DNA from: Epiperipatus broadwayi
Lineage: Eukaryota > Onychophora > Udeonychophora > Euonychophora > Peripatidae
Assembly (NCBI GenBank): GCA_028023455.1
Contig: JAQFVV010012544.1
Coordinates: 560,001 to 624,000 of the forward strand
Length of the DNA stretch: 64,000 nt
Direction: 5' to 3'
Shown here: in pieces, positions 25,948 through 39,021 of the stretch
Position numbering within the stretch: position 1 is the stretch's first letter
Layout of the letters: each line of letters opens with the position of its first letter
Notes under the pieces: model-generated
What the model saw: the letters and a program-made list of their open reading frames with translations, nothing else
Database searches by the model: none
What the model was told of the DNA's origin: nothing
Translations under genes and position numbers: made by a program

Positions 25948-27653
25948 TTATCTGCTGAATAAACATTGGTTCAAATTTTTAGCATTTTTATGTGTGGTAT
26001 CTATGTTATTTTCAGTTGCCTGTAGAACATCTAGAACTTTGGCTACCTCTTCAATCATGTTCCTGTCTGTATCAATTTTGGGATACCCAATATGGTGAAG
26101 CAAATTGTCCCAAAAAATCCTTACAATTTGATAGTGCAATAAAGAAAAGGATATCCTTGGAAAAAACTGGACATAACTTTCCTTACTTATACTGTACTTT
26201 TCTTGAGAGATTTGACACTGGGTAATATCCTATTTATCATGTCCCCAAAACTAGACATAATGCAATATTTGAAGTCTCCATATGTCTGGGAATGGTTGAA
26301 TAGAGGCTGCCACTAATCTTTAGCAGTAGCAGGGAGATAGTTGTTCAATATGATATTTTTTCTCTTTCCCTCAATGAACATAGATCAAATAGCTCATCAA
26401 TATTTCAGAAAAATTTAGAGGGGCTTTATAAATACACTCCATTGAATGATGTGACACTCATCAATTTGAGTAGCATTGAGTTCCCTGTCATACCTTCATC
26501 ATTTTTGAGACAGTATAACTCGGGACTATCATTTATCACCATTTTCACTATAGTTTGGGCATGATGGGCATTTTTACACTATGACCAAGTTTTAAAGACT
26601 TTTTAATAGGAGTCTCCATTTTACTAATAGATTCCTGCTGGTTATGGGTTCTTACAATTGAACAATTTTGTTCATTAGCAATCTGTAAGTCTTCAATCTT
26701 TTGTTGAACTGTTTCAATTCTTGCTTCTATTTGCAATTGCTCAATAATAATCTGTACTCTCTTTTTCTGTTCATCTTTGAATTATATCTTCTAAAAGACC
26801 TAACCCTTTATCCTTAATCTGCTAGGCAATTCTTGTTACATTGTTGACAATTATTTCTGTCTGCATTCTATTAATTTCCATCCTAATCTAACATTAAACT
26901 TTATGAACTCCTTAATTTCTGATTTAGTTTCATTGATTACTTCAATAAATTCTGATTTAATCATTTCAAAATCTGCATTGTTTTCATTTTGTACCTGTTG
27001 TGACTTCAACAATCCCTTTTCAATAACTACTTGTTCTCCATTATGTTTTCAGTTTTAGACTCTTACTCTGGCTTGAAATTATTTACACATTGGTTAGCTT
27101 GTACTTCATTTTTTTCTATTGAAATATCAATGCTCCATAAGCTTACTGCTAGGCTTTATCATTTCATTTTCTTTAATCTATTTTTAGATTCTGTTTTATA
27201 ATTGGGTAAATGGCTTTGAATTTTTTTAAGCCTTTTGTTTACATTCCCCTTTGTAATTTTGCAATTATATTCTAATAAATCACATGAAAATCTTTAATAA
27301 TCTCTTTTTGAGATTTTTCTATTTTCATCTCCACCTCATTAAATCTATCTTCTTGTAAATTTTACAACTCTTTAATTTGGTTCTAACCCTAACTTGAATC
27401 TTTACTAATTTATTGTCTAAATTATTTGATTGATCATTATTTTCTCATTTAATTCTATCTCATCTCTTTCATTTCTATTGACTGATTATTAATTTTTTCT
27501 TTCATTTCAATTAATTTGTGAAATAATTTTTATACACTATTTATCAAGCTTCTCTAACTTCTCTAATATCAATATTAAAGTGGGGTCCCATACATTAAAA
27601 AGAGTTGCATTTTAGACCGCACCTAAATCTTTGACTTCTTTACTTTCTTTCAT
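25948..27653 (-). pseudogene. gag relic of the Ty3 element
   Basis: An ATG at 27653 opens a short frame beginning MKESKEVKDL. Broken frames follow with heptad-like, glutamate- and lysine-rich stretches, including 26548-26736 (starting MQIEARIETVQQKIEDLQ), which looks like a coiled coil. A 63-residue frame at 25948-26139 follows (starting MHYQIVRIFWDNLL). The position next to the 5' LTR leader and the coiled-coil amino end fit gag. No zinc knuckle was recognised. Many stops rule out function. Confidence 0.55.
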
Positions 27654-28356
27654 TTTTAATAACGAATAAAAATACAATTTAACTTTAACAAATATATATG
27701 TTATCAAAGTATTACTATATCTCTCAGAACATATTACAACCATCCATCAAACAACATTTCACTTGTGTAATGCTATACTTTGTTATCATTTAGCTTTTAA
27801 ATAATTTATATAACTATTCTATAGACCTATAATAATTTTTCAGACCCTCAGTGTAAAACAATAGCAACAATATGTTTCAAACTTTTAAAATTATAATTTC
27901 CTAAATAATTAACAATACAGCAATAAAACAAAGCCCTATTAGTATTACTATATCATTAAACAATACATTGTCATTATTACCAGAAAATCCATAAATAATT
28001 CTTATAAAATTAACTACATCATGAAATAATGAATATCATTATTATTAATACTTATTATAGAATACAGGTCACATGAGTATGAGATAATGTAATATTTAAT
28101 TTTAAAAAATTTAATATTAATATCTGCAATTAATATATTGGAAAATCTAAGCAATAAATTTTCTTTTAAGTTTGAATACTTATAAACAAATATAGTTTTA
28201 TTAAGGAGTTAAATTGACCATTACTTTAGTCAAAATGAATAATACATAATTATACCAGCAAACTATCTAATTTTCTTTTAAGTAATAATTTTAAAAAAAA
28301 CTCAACTATAACTAAAATATCACTGAGCCGTTATTGGTGGGATGCCAAAAAACAAC

Positions 28357-28836
28357 TGTTGTAAGCAAGGAACAGTGAAAGGCAGAGAGAACTGCATGAA
28401 ACTGGCCATGGACAAATCTCTATCCAATGCACTTTATAACATAAATCTCTCATGTTCTTTTATAGTGTAAACCTCAGATAATAAATGGAATTAGTAACAA
28501 CAATGATAGAATACTCTTATTACATTACAAATATGAAATTTGAAACATCTCTCAGGATTTGTGTTATAGGCTTAGATATCCTAAAACTTTAAATATTAGC
28601 TCAAGTATTAATATTTTAACTATATCTCAAATTCACATTATACTTAACATAAAATGATATTTATACTAGATATTTCAAAGTTCTCATCTGCAATATTTAT
28701 TTAGGTTATAAATAAAACATTTTATATCATGTTTAAAACATTATTCTTGATATCTAATGCTTCAATCACATATGGAAAGCAAATAAACAAAACTGCATAT
28801 ATCAATATTTAGGTGATCAATAATTATCATACAAAA
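28357..28836 (-). repeat. 5' LTR of the 23.7-28.8 kb Ty3 element
   Basis: Direct repeat of 23656-24117. The outer end near 28836 is approximate because the copies diverge after the shared AATAATTAT word. Confidence 0.75.
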
Positions 28837-30948
28837 CATTCTTTAAAGCATTTAAATTTTCTTCATGCATAAATATTTTATTTATTCAGTATATAAGTGT
28901 GTCTAAGCCTACAATCTTATGATAAACTAATTTATGCTAATTTCATGCAGATGAAGTAATGCAGCAGGTAAAAAAGGCACATTTTAGGCTACTCAAAGCA
29001 TTACAAAAACACTCTTAAAGTAAATAGGAATTAACAAAGCATATGTCTTATTAGAATGCAAATGAAATGGATAAATAAATCAAATAAATATTAATATGTG
29101 AGCATTCAGTTATCTTTTTAAAACAATAAATAATAAAACTTTATTATTAAGAGATTTTCTGGTTAATGAATGTCAAATAGCAATGTATTTGAATAATAAC
29201 AAAAATATTTATTTACAATATAAATAAAATATGAGATTTAGTACAATAAATACTTAAAACTAATAATGGTTTTAATTTAACAAATTAAGAGAAAGTATTT
29301 GTTCAATTTTACAATAAATATCCCCTTTAAGTATTGCTACAAATTATAATATATCTCACAATTATCATCCAATATATTTCTTTAATTATCTTGCACTAAG
29401 GATAAAACATATTTATGCTTATATAGCAGGATATTAACTTCTTTATAATGTCAACTCCATTTCAAAACCAATGTAATAAAGCATTTGTTTTTACATTACA
29501 AAAATAGCATATTGGATAAATTACAGATACACCATTATGATACTATTAGTACTTACGAAAGGTAAGAAAATGGATATGATAATATTATAATTGAAAACTT
29601 AAAAATATTAAATTGCAGTAACTAGAACATAGTCTTAAAATAACAGATATAAATATTGCAATATAGACAAGGTGGATAATAAATAATATACCAATATGCA
29701 CCCATCATCTATATGCAGATAGTGCAAAAAGATTAACAAGTCACAATCAGTCTTTCCTTTTGGGGCTCAACATATGCATTAGCAAGAGAAAATATATCAA
29801 CACCAATTATTGACTTAATGGTTGACTTCAAGTAGCATGTCAATAAATAAATAAGCAAGACATAAAAATAATAGTATCAACAATAATAACATCGTCACTC
29901 GCACATATTCTCATATTACAATAAAACACTTATCTAATTAATTAATGTCTATGAGCTCACAAAACATGATGGTATAACAAACTACATATTATAATTTATA
30001 TACCATTTAAATTTGATGTACTTACTTTCAAAGTTTCTACATGTTCAGATATACGAAGTATAAAGGCTATTTTACCCAGTACAACAACATATCAAATACT
30101 TACCCAAAAACTTCTTAATAATTATTAAAAAAATATTTACCTGGATATATATAAATATATACACATTTAACATCCTTTTACATATATTTTATCTTATCTT
30201 ATTCTCATGCAGCAAATAATATCATGAATATCCCCATAATGTGAAATAAATTATTAAAGAAATAATCATACAATATAAAATTACAATTATCTAATACCAG
30301 TAAGGAATTTTAAATTCATAAAAACATTTCTGTATGCTAAAATCTTTTACCCATTAAATTATCTAAAAGGATTAAAGTTCTTTCCATAAAGATAATTAAT
30401 TTCTTTTAACAAAGAGTCCATTTTTGTTGTCTTCTTATCTGAAACACAATGACAATATTTTATTATGGTGGCCAAAAAAAACACATACACATATCACAGT
30501 TTACGTTAGAAATTCCTTAAATATTGCCCACAGTTACAATTCAATTCAATAAAACATTGTATTGGATTGCCTGGAGCAGATTCATGCAGAGCAAAATAAT
30601 TTCATCATAAGTTTTTCATTACCCAATAAATCTTTAACCATACAATTAATTTGAGATACTTTTTCTGTAGTTGAATGGCAAAAATAAACAACAATGAACA
30701 AGTAGATTGTTTCTGAATATTTGATTATTAGTAATAATGATGATATCTTTTACTTCAATTGGCTGAAAGATACAAATATCAATAAAGTCTATTTAAAAGT
30801 TTTTAAAAAGTCACTTTTAATAACTTTTTCCATCAAATCTATAAAAAGCACATTCAAATTATCACATTTTAAAGGTTGGTTGAGACTCAAAGATATTTCA
30901 TTTTTTACTCTTTTTTTTTAAAAAAATAAAAATATATAGCTTTAGCTT
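28837..30948. other. AT-rich DNA, nothing recognised
   Basis: Open frames are short and AT-biased. No repeats matching elsewhere in the window were noticed. Confidence 0.55.
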
Positions 30949-31091
30949 TAAGATGTGATATGTTGGATTATTTCCATAATTTATGAGTGAATGTTGAATG
31001 TAAAGAAAATTTTAAACTTTTTATTTAAACTTTTTTTTACATTCAACATTCACTCATAAATGATGGAAATAGTCCAACATGTCACATCTTA
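30949..31091. mobile_element. Hairpin MITE with 56-bp terminal inverted repeats
   Basis: Arms 30949-31004 and 31036-31091 are inverted copies with only a few mismatches, starting TAAGATGTGA. The loop is a 31-nt AT-rich stretch. The outermost TA on each side could be a TA target duplication. No coding capacity. Confidence 0.75.
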
Positions 31092-31483
31092 TAATATACC
31101 ATCATTACAAACCTTCAGACAAAGCTTTAGCTTTTGTTTCTAACAATAGAAACTGCAATAACCAATTTTACTAATAATTCTCCATATGGCTTACTGGTTT
31201 TACAAGTTAAACTTCATGAAATCATAATCAATACATTAATTACTTGTTATAAGTAATGTAGTTTTGAAATATGTTAGATATTAGAATTATTGAGTAATAA
31301 CTAAAAGTTTATGCCAATTAATAATTTTATGATAAGGCAACATGCATACTCATCTCCGGATGTTCTTTATCAGCTTCTGATAATTTTTTAGTTCCAATAT
31401 CTTAATCATTTCTGTTAAATAATGCAAAAATAGCAATCATTTATGATTATCATTAAATTTATGGTTTAACATATACTGTAGAA

Positions 31484-31991
31484 CAGTGGTCTTCAACCTT
31501 TTCACACTTGCGGATCGGTAAAAATAAGGATTAGGTTTCGCGGACCGGCAAAAATAAGAGTAAGGTTTCGTGGACCGGCAAAAATAAGAGTAAGGTTTCG
31601 TAAATCAGCAGAAGTCTATAGATAAATTTTCTTAAAGATGTAAACAGCTTAGCCTTAGATGAAGTTATATATATATATGGAGTTTGTATAATAAAAAACT
31701 TTTTTTTTTAATTTTGAATTTTTTTAGAAAAGTAATAAAAATTTAATTCTATCCCCCCTCCCCCATAAACATCTGTGATAACTAGAAAAACAAATTAATT
31801 TATGTATGATTGATTAGATTTTGTTCTGTTTCTTTTTTTTTAATCAGGTAAAAGTGCGATGAAAAAATAAATAAAAATTGTTTATATTAATTAAAAGTTT
31901 AAAATCTTATTATTTTGTTATTAAAAACTTTCTTGCCAGTCTAGCACGGACCAGCAAAAAACTTCTACGGACCGGTGGTTGAAGACCACTG
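31484..31991. mobile_element. Non-autonomous hAT element
   Basis: The 508-bp element has 15-bp terminal inverted repeats starting CAGTGGTCTTCAACC and is flanked by a perfect 8-bp duplication CTGTAGAA (31476-31483 and 31992-31999). Eight-base duplications and CAGxGGT...CAACC-type ends are typical of hAT transposons. Near the left end about three tandem units of roughly 32 bp contain GGACCGGCAAAAATAAGA (about 31511-31610); CGGACCGG recurs near the right end. There is no transposase frame, so it would depend on a hAT transposase supplied in trans. Confidence 0.92.
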
Positions 31992-31999
31992 CTGTAGAA

Positions 32000-34374
32000 A
32001 GATTAAAACAATGATAACTATTAGTTTCTCATTCTTTCATTCAGATAATTGAAAAATACTAAAAGTGAAAACTAGTTAATTTTCTTTTCTTCTTTTAATT
32101 TTTAATATCACTTTTGTTTTTAAAATTTCAACTACAAATTTTTATTTTAAACTTCTTTTATATACTAATGTGTGCATTAATTTTTACTGCATTATCCACA
32201 TATAGCATGTCATTGTCCAATCAGTATTTAAAGTATTAGAGGCAGGACATTCAACACTAGTGTAAGGCTGACTTTTTAAATTAATTTAATCTTATCCTGC
32301 TAATTAAAAAAAAATCCCTAATCATGTGTTTGTATAGACAATCATATAATTATCTTTATAAGAAAGAGAAAAAAAATATTTAAGTTAATAAAATAATATA
32401 TTTATTTTAAAACACAGTCTAGATTAATTAAATACCTTTTTATTTAAAAGATTTATTAACTTCATTTTACTCAAGAGTTCCTTATTATAATTATTATTAC
32501 TCATTAGTGTTATAAAGCATTATTTTCATTTTTAAAATAATACATTTATTAATTTTTAGCCGTACGTTACATACTTGCACTTATACATAATTCACACACA
32601 TGTATTTCATAAAATAATATTCTACTTTTAAATATAATAAATAAATAAAATAAAATTAAACTAACAAACCAATTTATCAAATTCAAAACTATTTTCAATC
32701 AAATATTACCTAAATAAATAACACCTTATTATCTGTTACTTTAAAGGCATTTTATTTCTAAACAAACCAAAATAAAACTTTAACATATTTAATAAATAAC
32801 TGGAAAACATCCAGAGAAGCTACTTTACATAGTATAGTCTAATTTAATATTACTTCAGTTTAGACTGTATAATTGAAATTCTATGCATCTAACAACAAAC
32901 TAAATAATAAATTTAAATTATTATTAATAGTCGTATTTAATAAACTATTTTATTGGCAATTGGAATGTTTAACTAATACCTATATAACTTAATTACAACA
33001 AAGTTAACTGAAAACAAGCTTAGTTTTATTTAAGATAAAAGTTTTTAAAAAAAAATATTATAAATTATATTTAACTCTTAGGGTTTTAAATATATGATTA
33101 CAATATAAATGTGTTTATGTTTCATATACAATGCTTGCTACCTATTGCAAAATTTAGACTTTAGTAAATTTAAATAGATTGATATTCTCATATAATACAT
33201 GTTTCACTACAATCCATCTTTACAAGATATTATATAGTTCTAAATTCTTTTTTCACAGTAATATAACATACAAAAGATTTACATAATTAATGTCATGCAA
33301 TATAATTTATTTTTAATCCACAATGGTTACAACTGGTTTGTGGAAGATCAGATTATATGTTCATAAGACTTAATTTTATATTATTTTCTAAATTAATTTG
33401 GTGTCTTTCTAAGTACCTCCTAAATATGTCTCTATTTTGCAAATATTATTAGTTTGTCTTTAGTTCACATAATATGTGTTTTATGCCCCATTTTTTAGGT
33501 CTAGTAATATACCACTTTAATTCCAAATGATGGTAAATTGTCTTAATATTTTTGCAAATGATTGCTATTATTCTTTTCTACATTTTAAGTCAATTACTAT
33601 AAAACTACTTTTAATAAATATACTGTTACTTATATAGCACAATCTATGTATGTAATATTATAAAGAACAAGCAATCCTTCTGGTCTTGTGTTTTATGATT
33701 CAATGCTCACAGGTAAGAGCAAGGAGATTAATAAAGCTCATGACTGGAGAGATTGTTCCTTCTTTATAATATTATAAAAATATTTGTAATTTATAGGAAG
33801 AATAATAAAATGCAAATTTATTTCATTGTAATAGCTGATTATAAGAAAGCAATCAATCAAATCCAGTTAAACAAAAGTAATTCTATTCCTTTATTTTTGA
33901 GATTTTATATGTATATTTTAAAACTGTACAATAAAAAAAAATCAAATTTGAAATATATATATATAAAACAAATATTCTTTTTAGAAATGGTTTGAGATAA
34001 TGATTGTAGCATTTACAATTTTATACCACACAGTAGCCATTGTGAGTAAAAGTAGAAATATTCTGCCATTTTAATTAATTTTATTAATAAGTGTGTGGTT
34101 TAATAGATTTCATGTATTTTTCTTTATAATAATATAAACTATTTAAAAGATCTTTAATATTAAATTTTATTTACTTTGAAATAAGTATATTTTCATTCAA
34201 TTCAATTAAAAATGAGGGAACAAATTTATTCAAGCATACGAATGACTTACATATTTTAAAGTTAACATTTATTTAAATAGCATTGGGATAATTTTTTTGA
34301 TAATGATTATATCTCCAAATATTTTTATTTTCCCCTTTTATTAATAAAACATATGCAGTAATATATATATATTG
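32000..34374. other. AT-rich DNA, nothing recognised
   Basis: Very AT-rich, with poly-A runs and a short TA tract at about 34361-34372 just before the PLE palindrome. An 80-codon frame at 33753-33995 (+) has no recognisable motif. Confidence 0.55.
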
Positions 34375-34552
34375 TAACAAAACTTAAATATATTCCAAAC
34401 AACGGTAAACAATTTATAATACAATATAAATAAAAACTCAATAAAAACTCATAAAGAAATATTTTCGATTATATTCATAATAATTTTCAACTCAACTTTC
34501 AAAATGGAATCATCTATTACCAACCGGAAACACATGTCGATTTAAATATCCC

Positions 34553-35971
34553 ACAATTCATTAATCCTAACATTTGCTGACTGTCTGTTTATTATCGTAT
34601 TTTTATACCTACTAATAAAAACTGCCTCTTTAATTTTTTCTTTTTTCATTATCTCTCTCTTGTCCTAAAATTTTTATTTTATTTATATCAAAATTAAACT
34701 TAAAATTACAATTTCTATCATGATCATAAAAAACAGATTCAGTATATAACTTGACTTCATTACTATTATCATTACATATCTGTACATTTTTTCAAAACTC
34801 TTTTATATAACAATTTATGTTCTTTAATTCTTTTCTCTATATTACATCTAGATTCCCCTATATATGATAAGTTACACCCACAAAAAATTCTATAAATTAT
34901 ATTACTCACGTTATTTTTTCTAACTTATCTTTTGAATTATTAACCATTCTATTTAAATTACCTGATCCATAAAAAGAAACATTATATATACCATTATAAA
35001 CTTTTTTCATAAATTTTACTTGATTATTATTATAAAAAGGCAAAGAAATCCACTTCTTACTCTTAATTTCTTCATCACCAGTATTTCTATTAATTTTCTT
35101 ACTAAATTGACAAACCACTTGATAAATTTCTTTTATATTATAACCTACACTTAATAATTCACTTACATAATTTTCAATATTTTTCTTTTTATCACATGCA
35201 TATTTACACAAAATATTATTTCTATACAAAAAAGACCTAAAACCAACCATCTTATAATTATGTGGCACATTAGATAAATAGGGAATATACCCTCTAGTTT
35301 CAATAGGTTTAATAAACAATTTATAGTCAATCATATTATTGTTCCTTGAAATTATCAAATCTAAATATTTAATACTGTTATTATATTCTTTCGCCATAGT
35401 CCAGATAAGACCTTTCAATTTATTATATTCATCAAAAATTTTATCCATCATTTCTGAAGAAGCACATATAAAAACATCATCCACATATCTTGTATATATC
35501 TTAATATTTCCCATAAATATAAATTTGTTTAAAATTTTCTCTTCATAATATGACAAAACAAAACTGCATAACTGTGCCACCATTGGTAATCCCATTGGCC
35601 AGCCTTTACTCATCTTATAAAATTTACCATTAAAGGATGCAACAATATTTTGTTCAATAAAATTTAAAGCCTTCATCAGAAAACATATTAATTGATTATC
35701 CACTTTCTTTTCCAATAAAGCTTGATGAATTATCTTAATTGAATCAAGTCTATCAATAGATCCATAGATCTCAGAAACATCCAATGACACTAAAACATCA
35801 TCACAGTCCAAACTTAAATCTTTAATTTTTTCAACAAAATCAAATGATGACATTACAGAATATTTTCCAAATCCAAGTAAATCTTGTAAAATTTTAGCAA
35901 CATATTTACTAGTCTTATACACAAAAGACCCTCCAAAATCCAAAATTATTTTAAGTGGATAACCTTCTTTA
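34553..35971 (-). pseudogene. PLE reverse transcriptase with GIY-YIG endonuclease, frameshifted copy
   Basis: The minus-strand frame runs open from the arm junction to 34906 (345 residues from a TTG codon; no true start is present because the 5' end is missing). It contains the RT motifs VSLDVSEIY, GWPMGLPMVAQ and YVDDVF. It then breaks at an A-run (T-run 34914-34919, one base shorter than in the sister copy). Two further one-base gains in homopolymers (34787-34792 and 34634-34639) disturb the endonuclease part. The frame would otherwise reach the stop near 34553. Compared with the right arm it keeps the canonical glycine in PMGLP (codon at 35590-35592). Non-functional endonuclease as it stands. 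Confidence 0.9.
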
Positions 35972-35997
35972 CGTGTATTTGCTAATGTAAAATTACA

Positions 35998-37426
35998 TAA
36001 AGAAGGTTATCCACTTAGAATAATTTTGGATTTTGGAGGGTCTTTTGTGTATAAGACTAGTAAATATATTGCTAAAATTTTACAAGATTTACTTGGATTT
36101 GGAAAATATTCTGTAATGTCATCATTTGATTTTGTTGAAAAAATTAAAGATTTAAGTTTGGACTGTGATGATGTTTTAGTGTCATTGGATGTTTCTGAGA
36201 TGTATGGATCTATTGATAGACTTGATTCAATTAAGATAATTCATCAAGCTTTATTGGAAAAGAAAGTGGATAATCAATTAATATGTTTTCTGATGAAGGC
36301 TTTAAATTTTATTGAACAAAATATTGTTGCATCCTTTAATGGTAAATTTTATAAGATGAATAAAGGCTGGCCAATGAGATTACCAATGGTGGCTCAGTTA
36401 TGCAGTTTTATTTTGTCATATTATGAAAAGAAAATTTTAAACAAATTTATATTTATGGGAAATATTAAGATATATACAAGATATGTGGATGATGTTTTCA
36501 TATGTGCTTCTTCAGAAATGATGGATAAAATTTTTGATGAATATAATAAATTGAAAGGACTTATTTGGACTATGGCGAAAGAATATAATAATAGTATTAA
36601 ATATTTAGATTTGATAATTTCAAGGAACAATAATATGATTGACTATAAATTGTTTATTAAACCTATTGAAACTAGAGGGTATATTCCCTATTTATCTAAT
36701 GTGCCACATAATTATAAGATGGCTGGTTTTAGGTCTATTTTGTATAGAAATAATATTTTGTGTAAATATGCATGTGATAAAAAGAAAAATATTGAAAATT
36801 ATGTAAGTGAATTATTAAGTGTAGGTTATAATATAAAAGAAATTTATCAAGTGGTTTGTCAATTTAGTAAGAAAATTAATAGAAATACTGGTGATGAAGA
36901 AATTAAGAGTAAGAAGTGGATTTCTTTGCCTTTTTATAATAATAATCAAGTAAAATTTATGAAAAAAGTTTATAATGGTATATATAATGTTTCTTTTTAT
37001 GGATCAGGTAATTTAAATAGAATGGTTAATAATTCAAAAGATAAGTTAGAAAAAAATAACGTGAGTAATATAATTTATAGAATTTTTTGTGGGTGTAACT
37101 TATCATATATAGGGGAATCTAGATGTAATATAGAGAAAAGAATTAAAGAACATAAATTGTTACATAAAAGAGTTTTGAAAAATGTACAGATATGTAATGA
37201 TAATAGTAATGAAGTCAAGTTATATACTGAATCTGTTTTTTATGATCATGATAGAAATTGTAATTTTAAGTTTAATTTTGATATAAATAAAATAAAAATT
37301 TTAGGACAAGAGAGAGATAATGAAAAAAGAAAAATTAAAGAGGCAGTTTTTATTAGTAGGTATAAAAATACGATAATAAACAGACAGTCAGCAAATGTTA
37401 GGATTAATGAATTGTGGGATATTTAA
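35998..37426 (+). CDS. PLE reverse transcriptase with GIY-YIG endonuclease, 5'-truncated
   Basis: An unbroken frame of about 475 codons starts at the palindrome junction; no genuine start exists since the 5' half of the gene is missing. Counted from the TTG codon at 36026 (466 residues): RT motif A VSLDVSEMY at 52-60, motif B region GWPMRLPMVAQ at 114-124, catalytic YVDDV at 153-157, a thumb-like region to about 340, then the GIY-YIG domain with CGCNLSYIGES (356-366), KRIKEH (371-376) and a conserved KEA near 438-440. Just before residue 1 the frame reads KEGYPLR, matching the PLE motif that precedes the RT fingers. Motif B has arginine where the left copy has glycine (AGA at 36377-36379), which probably impairs the polymerase. 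The product would copy its RNA at a nicked target. Confidence 0.9.
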
Positions 37427-37642
37427 ATCGACATGTGTTTCCGGTTGGTAATAGATGATTCCATTTTGAAAGTTGAGTTGAAAATTATTATGAATATAAT
37501 CGAAAATATTTCTTTATGAGTTTTTATTGAGTTTTTATTTATATTGTATTATAAATTGTTTACCGTTGTTTGGAATATATTTAAGTTTTGTTATTGTATT
37601 ATTGATATTAGCGGACATTTATTTTGTTTTATATATATATAT

Positions 37643-39021
37643 TGTACCATTTATTTATATATGGTACAAATATACGTATTGGAATTTGGTAAAAGCTAAA
37701 AAAAAAATGTAAATTTAGATTTTTTTATTTTATTAGTATAATCTTTTTTAAAAACGTACAGTGAAAGTTAAAATTGTCTTTCATATTTTTTTTTTACGTA
37801 ATTAAAAATAAAAGTAAAATTGGAGAAAACAAAAGACACACAAATCACTAATCTAGATAAGCTAAAAGCAAAATATTTTAGCTAATTAAAGATGTCCGAA
37901 AGACTTGATAAAAAAGAGAACTTTGTAATTGAAAACTGATAAAAAAATGTACAAGATTATATACCTAAATGCCATGATAATAACGTGTGCAGAAGCCTGA
38001 AAACTGGGCCTCGAATATAAAAGGAAAGAGGCCAGTTTGATCAGGGTCTTGTTTTACCTGTTTCTCTATAGTTGGTCCTGGATAACAAAATATATCCAGA
38101 ATCACCCTATGCTAAAATAATTCTGCATGTTGGCATGAACCAGAGCTTCTGCAGACATCGTGCCTGAAGATGGACACCAGTAAAAGCCTACATGACCACC
38201 TAGGAGAATAGATCACAAGATCAACTTATAACCAATGACCGAGCTCATTCTAATCCAAAAAACTATGCATAGTAATCAACAAGCTTTGTGAACTCACTAA
38301 ACTTACCAGTAAGCTATGACTCATTATTCCTGATTGTGACAAAATTAAGTGTTTGCAAACAATTCTTAAAAATATATATATAATAGGATACCAATAGAGA
38401 CTTTAATTTTATTGATCAAGTGACTCTTATTTAACCAAGAACTTTTTAATTGTTTAACTGTTGTTTTTTATTAATTGCTTCATGTTTGGATTAGTGTGTG
38501 TTCTCTCCAATTTATTTGATTAGTAGTTTCTCTATTTTAATCTGTTAGAATAAAAATGTTTATTTCTAATATCAACTTTTCATTTGTACGTTATTAATAA
38601 TAATTATTAATATTTATTATTAAATTTATTAACATTAGTTTGGTGCTATTTAAAAATATAATTTACCTTTGCCATTATGTGTTTAATAAGCTCCAGGAAT
38701 AATAATATTTAAAAAATAATTCTAGTTCACAGTAAAAATATAATACAGATTATTTTTAAAAAAACATTTTTCTTTTTAATTTACAGGTTACGATATGTTT
38801 GATGATTTCAGTGGATTCTTACAGAATCCTAGTGCCTTTCAAATAAATTAAAAACTGATTTCATCGATAGTGTAAATCATAACAATTACTAGGTAGAGTT
38901 GGTAAGGAAATATAGTTATGTTTTTTAGAAATAGAAATACAACTTCCTTCTTTTTGCAAAACTTGATCAACTCATGCATTATATGTGTAACAGAGGCCTA
39001 GTCAGATGGAAAAATGTTACA
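37643..39021 (+). mobile_element. 1.4-kb dispersed repeat copy 2, probable solo LTR
   Basis: Full-length partner of 14727-16135. It starts TGTACC, ends TGTTACA and is bounded by (TA)n on both sides. A well-formed TATAAAAGG box lies near 38018, upstream of GAGGCCAGTTTGATCA, and AATAAAAATG near 38551 could be the polyadenylation word. This copy has the better promoter. No open frame of note. Confidence 0.65.

Larger units (their letters stand above)
23656..28836 (-). mobile_element. Decayed Ty3-type LTR retrotransposon
   Basis: Direct repeats at 23656-24117 and 28357-28836 flank a 4.2-kb interior whose coding relics all read on the minus strand. From the 5' end the order is LTR (28357-28836), leader, gag relics (about 27650-25950), a pol region with reverse transcriptase (about 25000-24272), and LTR (23656-24117). 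Many stops and frameshifts interrupt it, and RNase H and integrase were not recognised. LTR divergence is considerable, so the insertion is old. Just inside the 5' LTR a TGGCATCCCACC word could be a primer-binding site. Confidence 0.8.
34375..37593. mobile_element. Head-to-head pair of Penelope-like elements forming a palindrome
   Basis: The left arm (34375-35971, 1597 bp) and right arm (35998-37593, 1596 bp) are near-identical inverted copies separated by 26 bp. Each carries the 3' part of a PLE: reverse transcriptase from about motif 2 onward, then a GIY-YIG endonuclease and a short 3' UTR. Both are 5'-truncated at the same base, where the arms meet. A (TA)n tract abuts the left outer end. 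The right outer end is followed after 49 bp by the second 1.4-kb TG...CA repeat. Inverted partial copies are a known habit of PLE insertion. Confidence 0.93.

Noticed and set aside
35339-35548. Open frames antisense to the PLE reverse transcriptase (also 36421-36630)
   Set aside because: Both are the same shadow frame on the opposite strand of the RT coding sequence.
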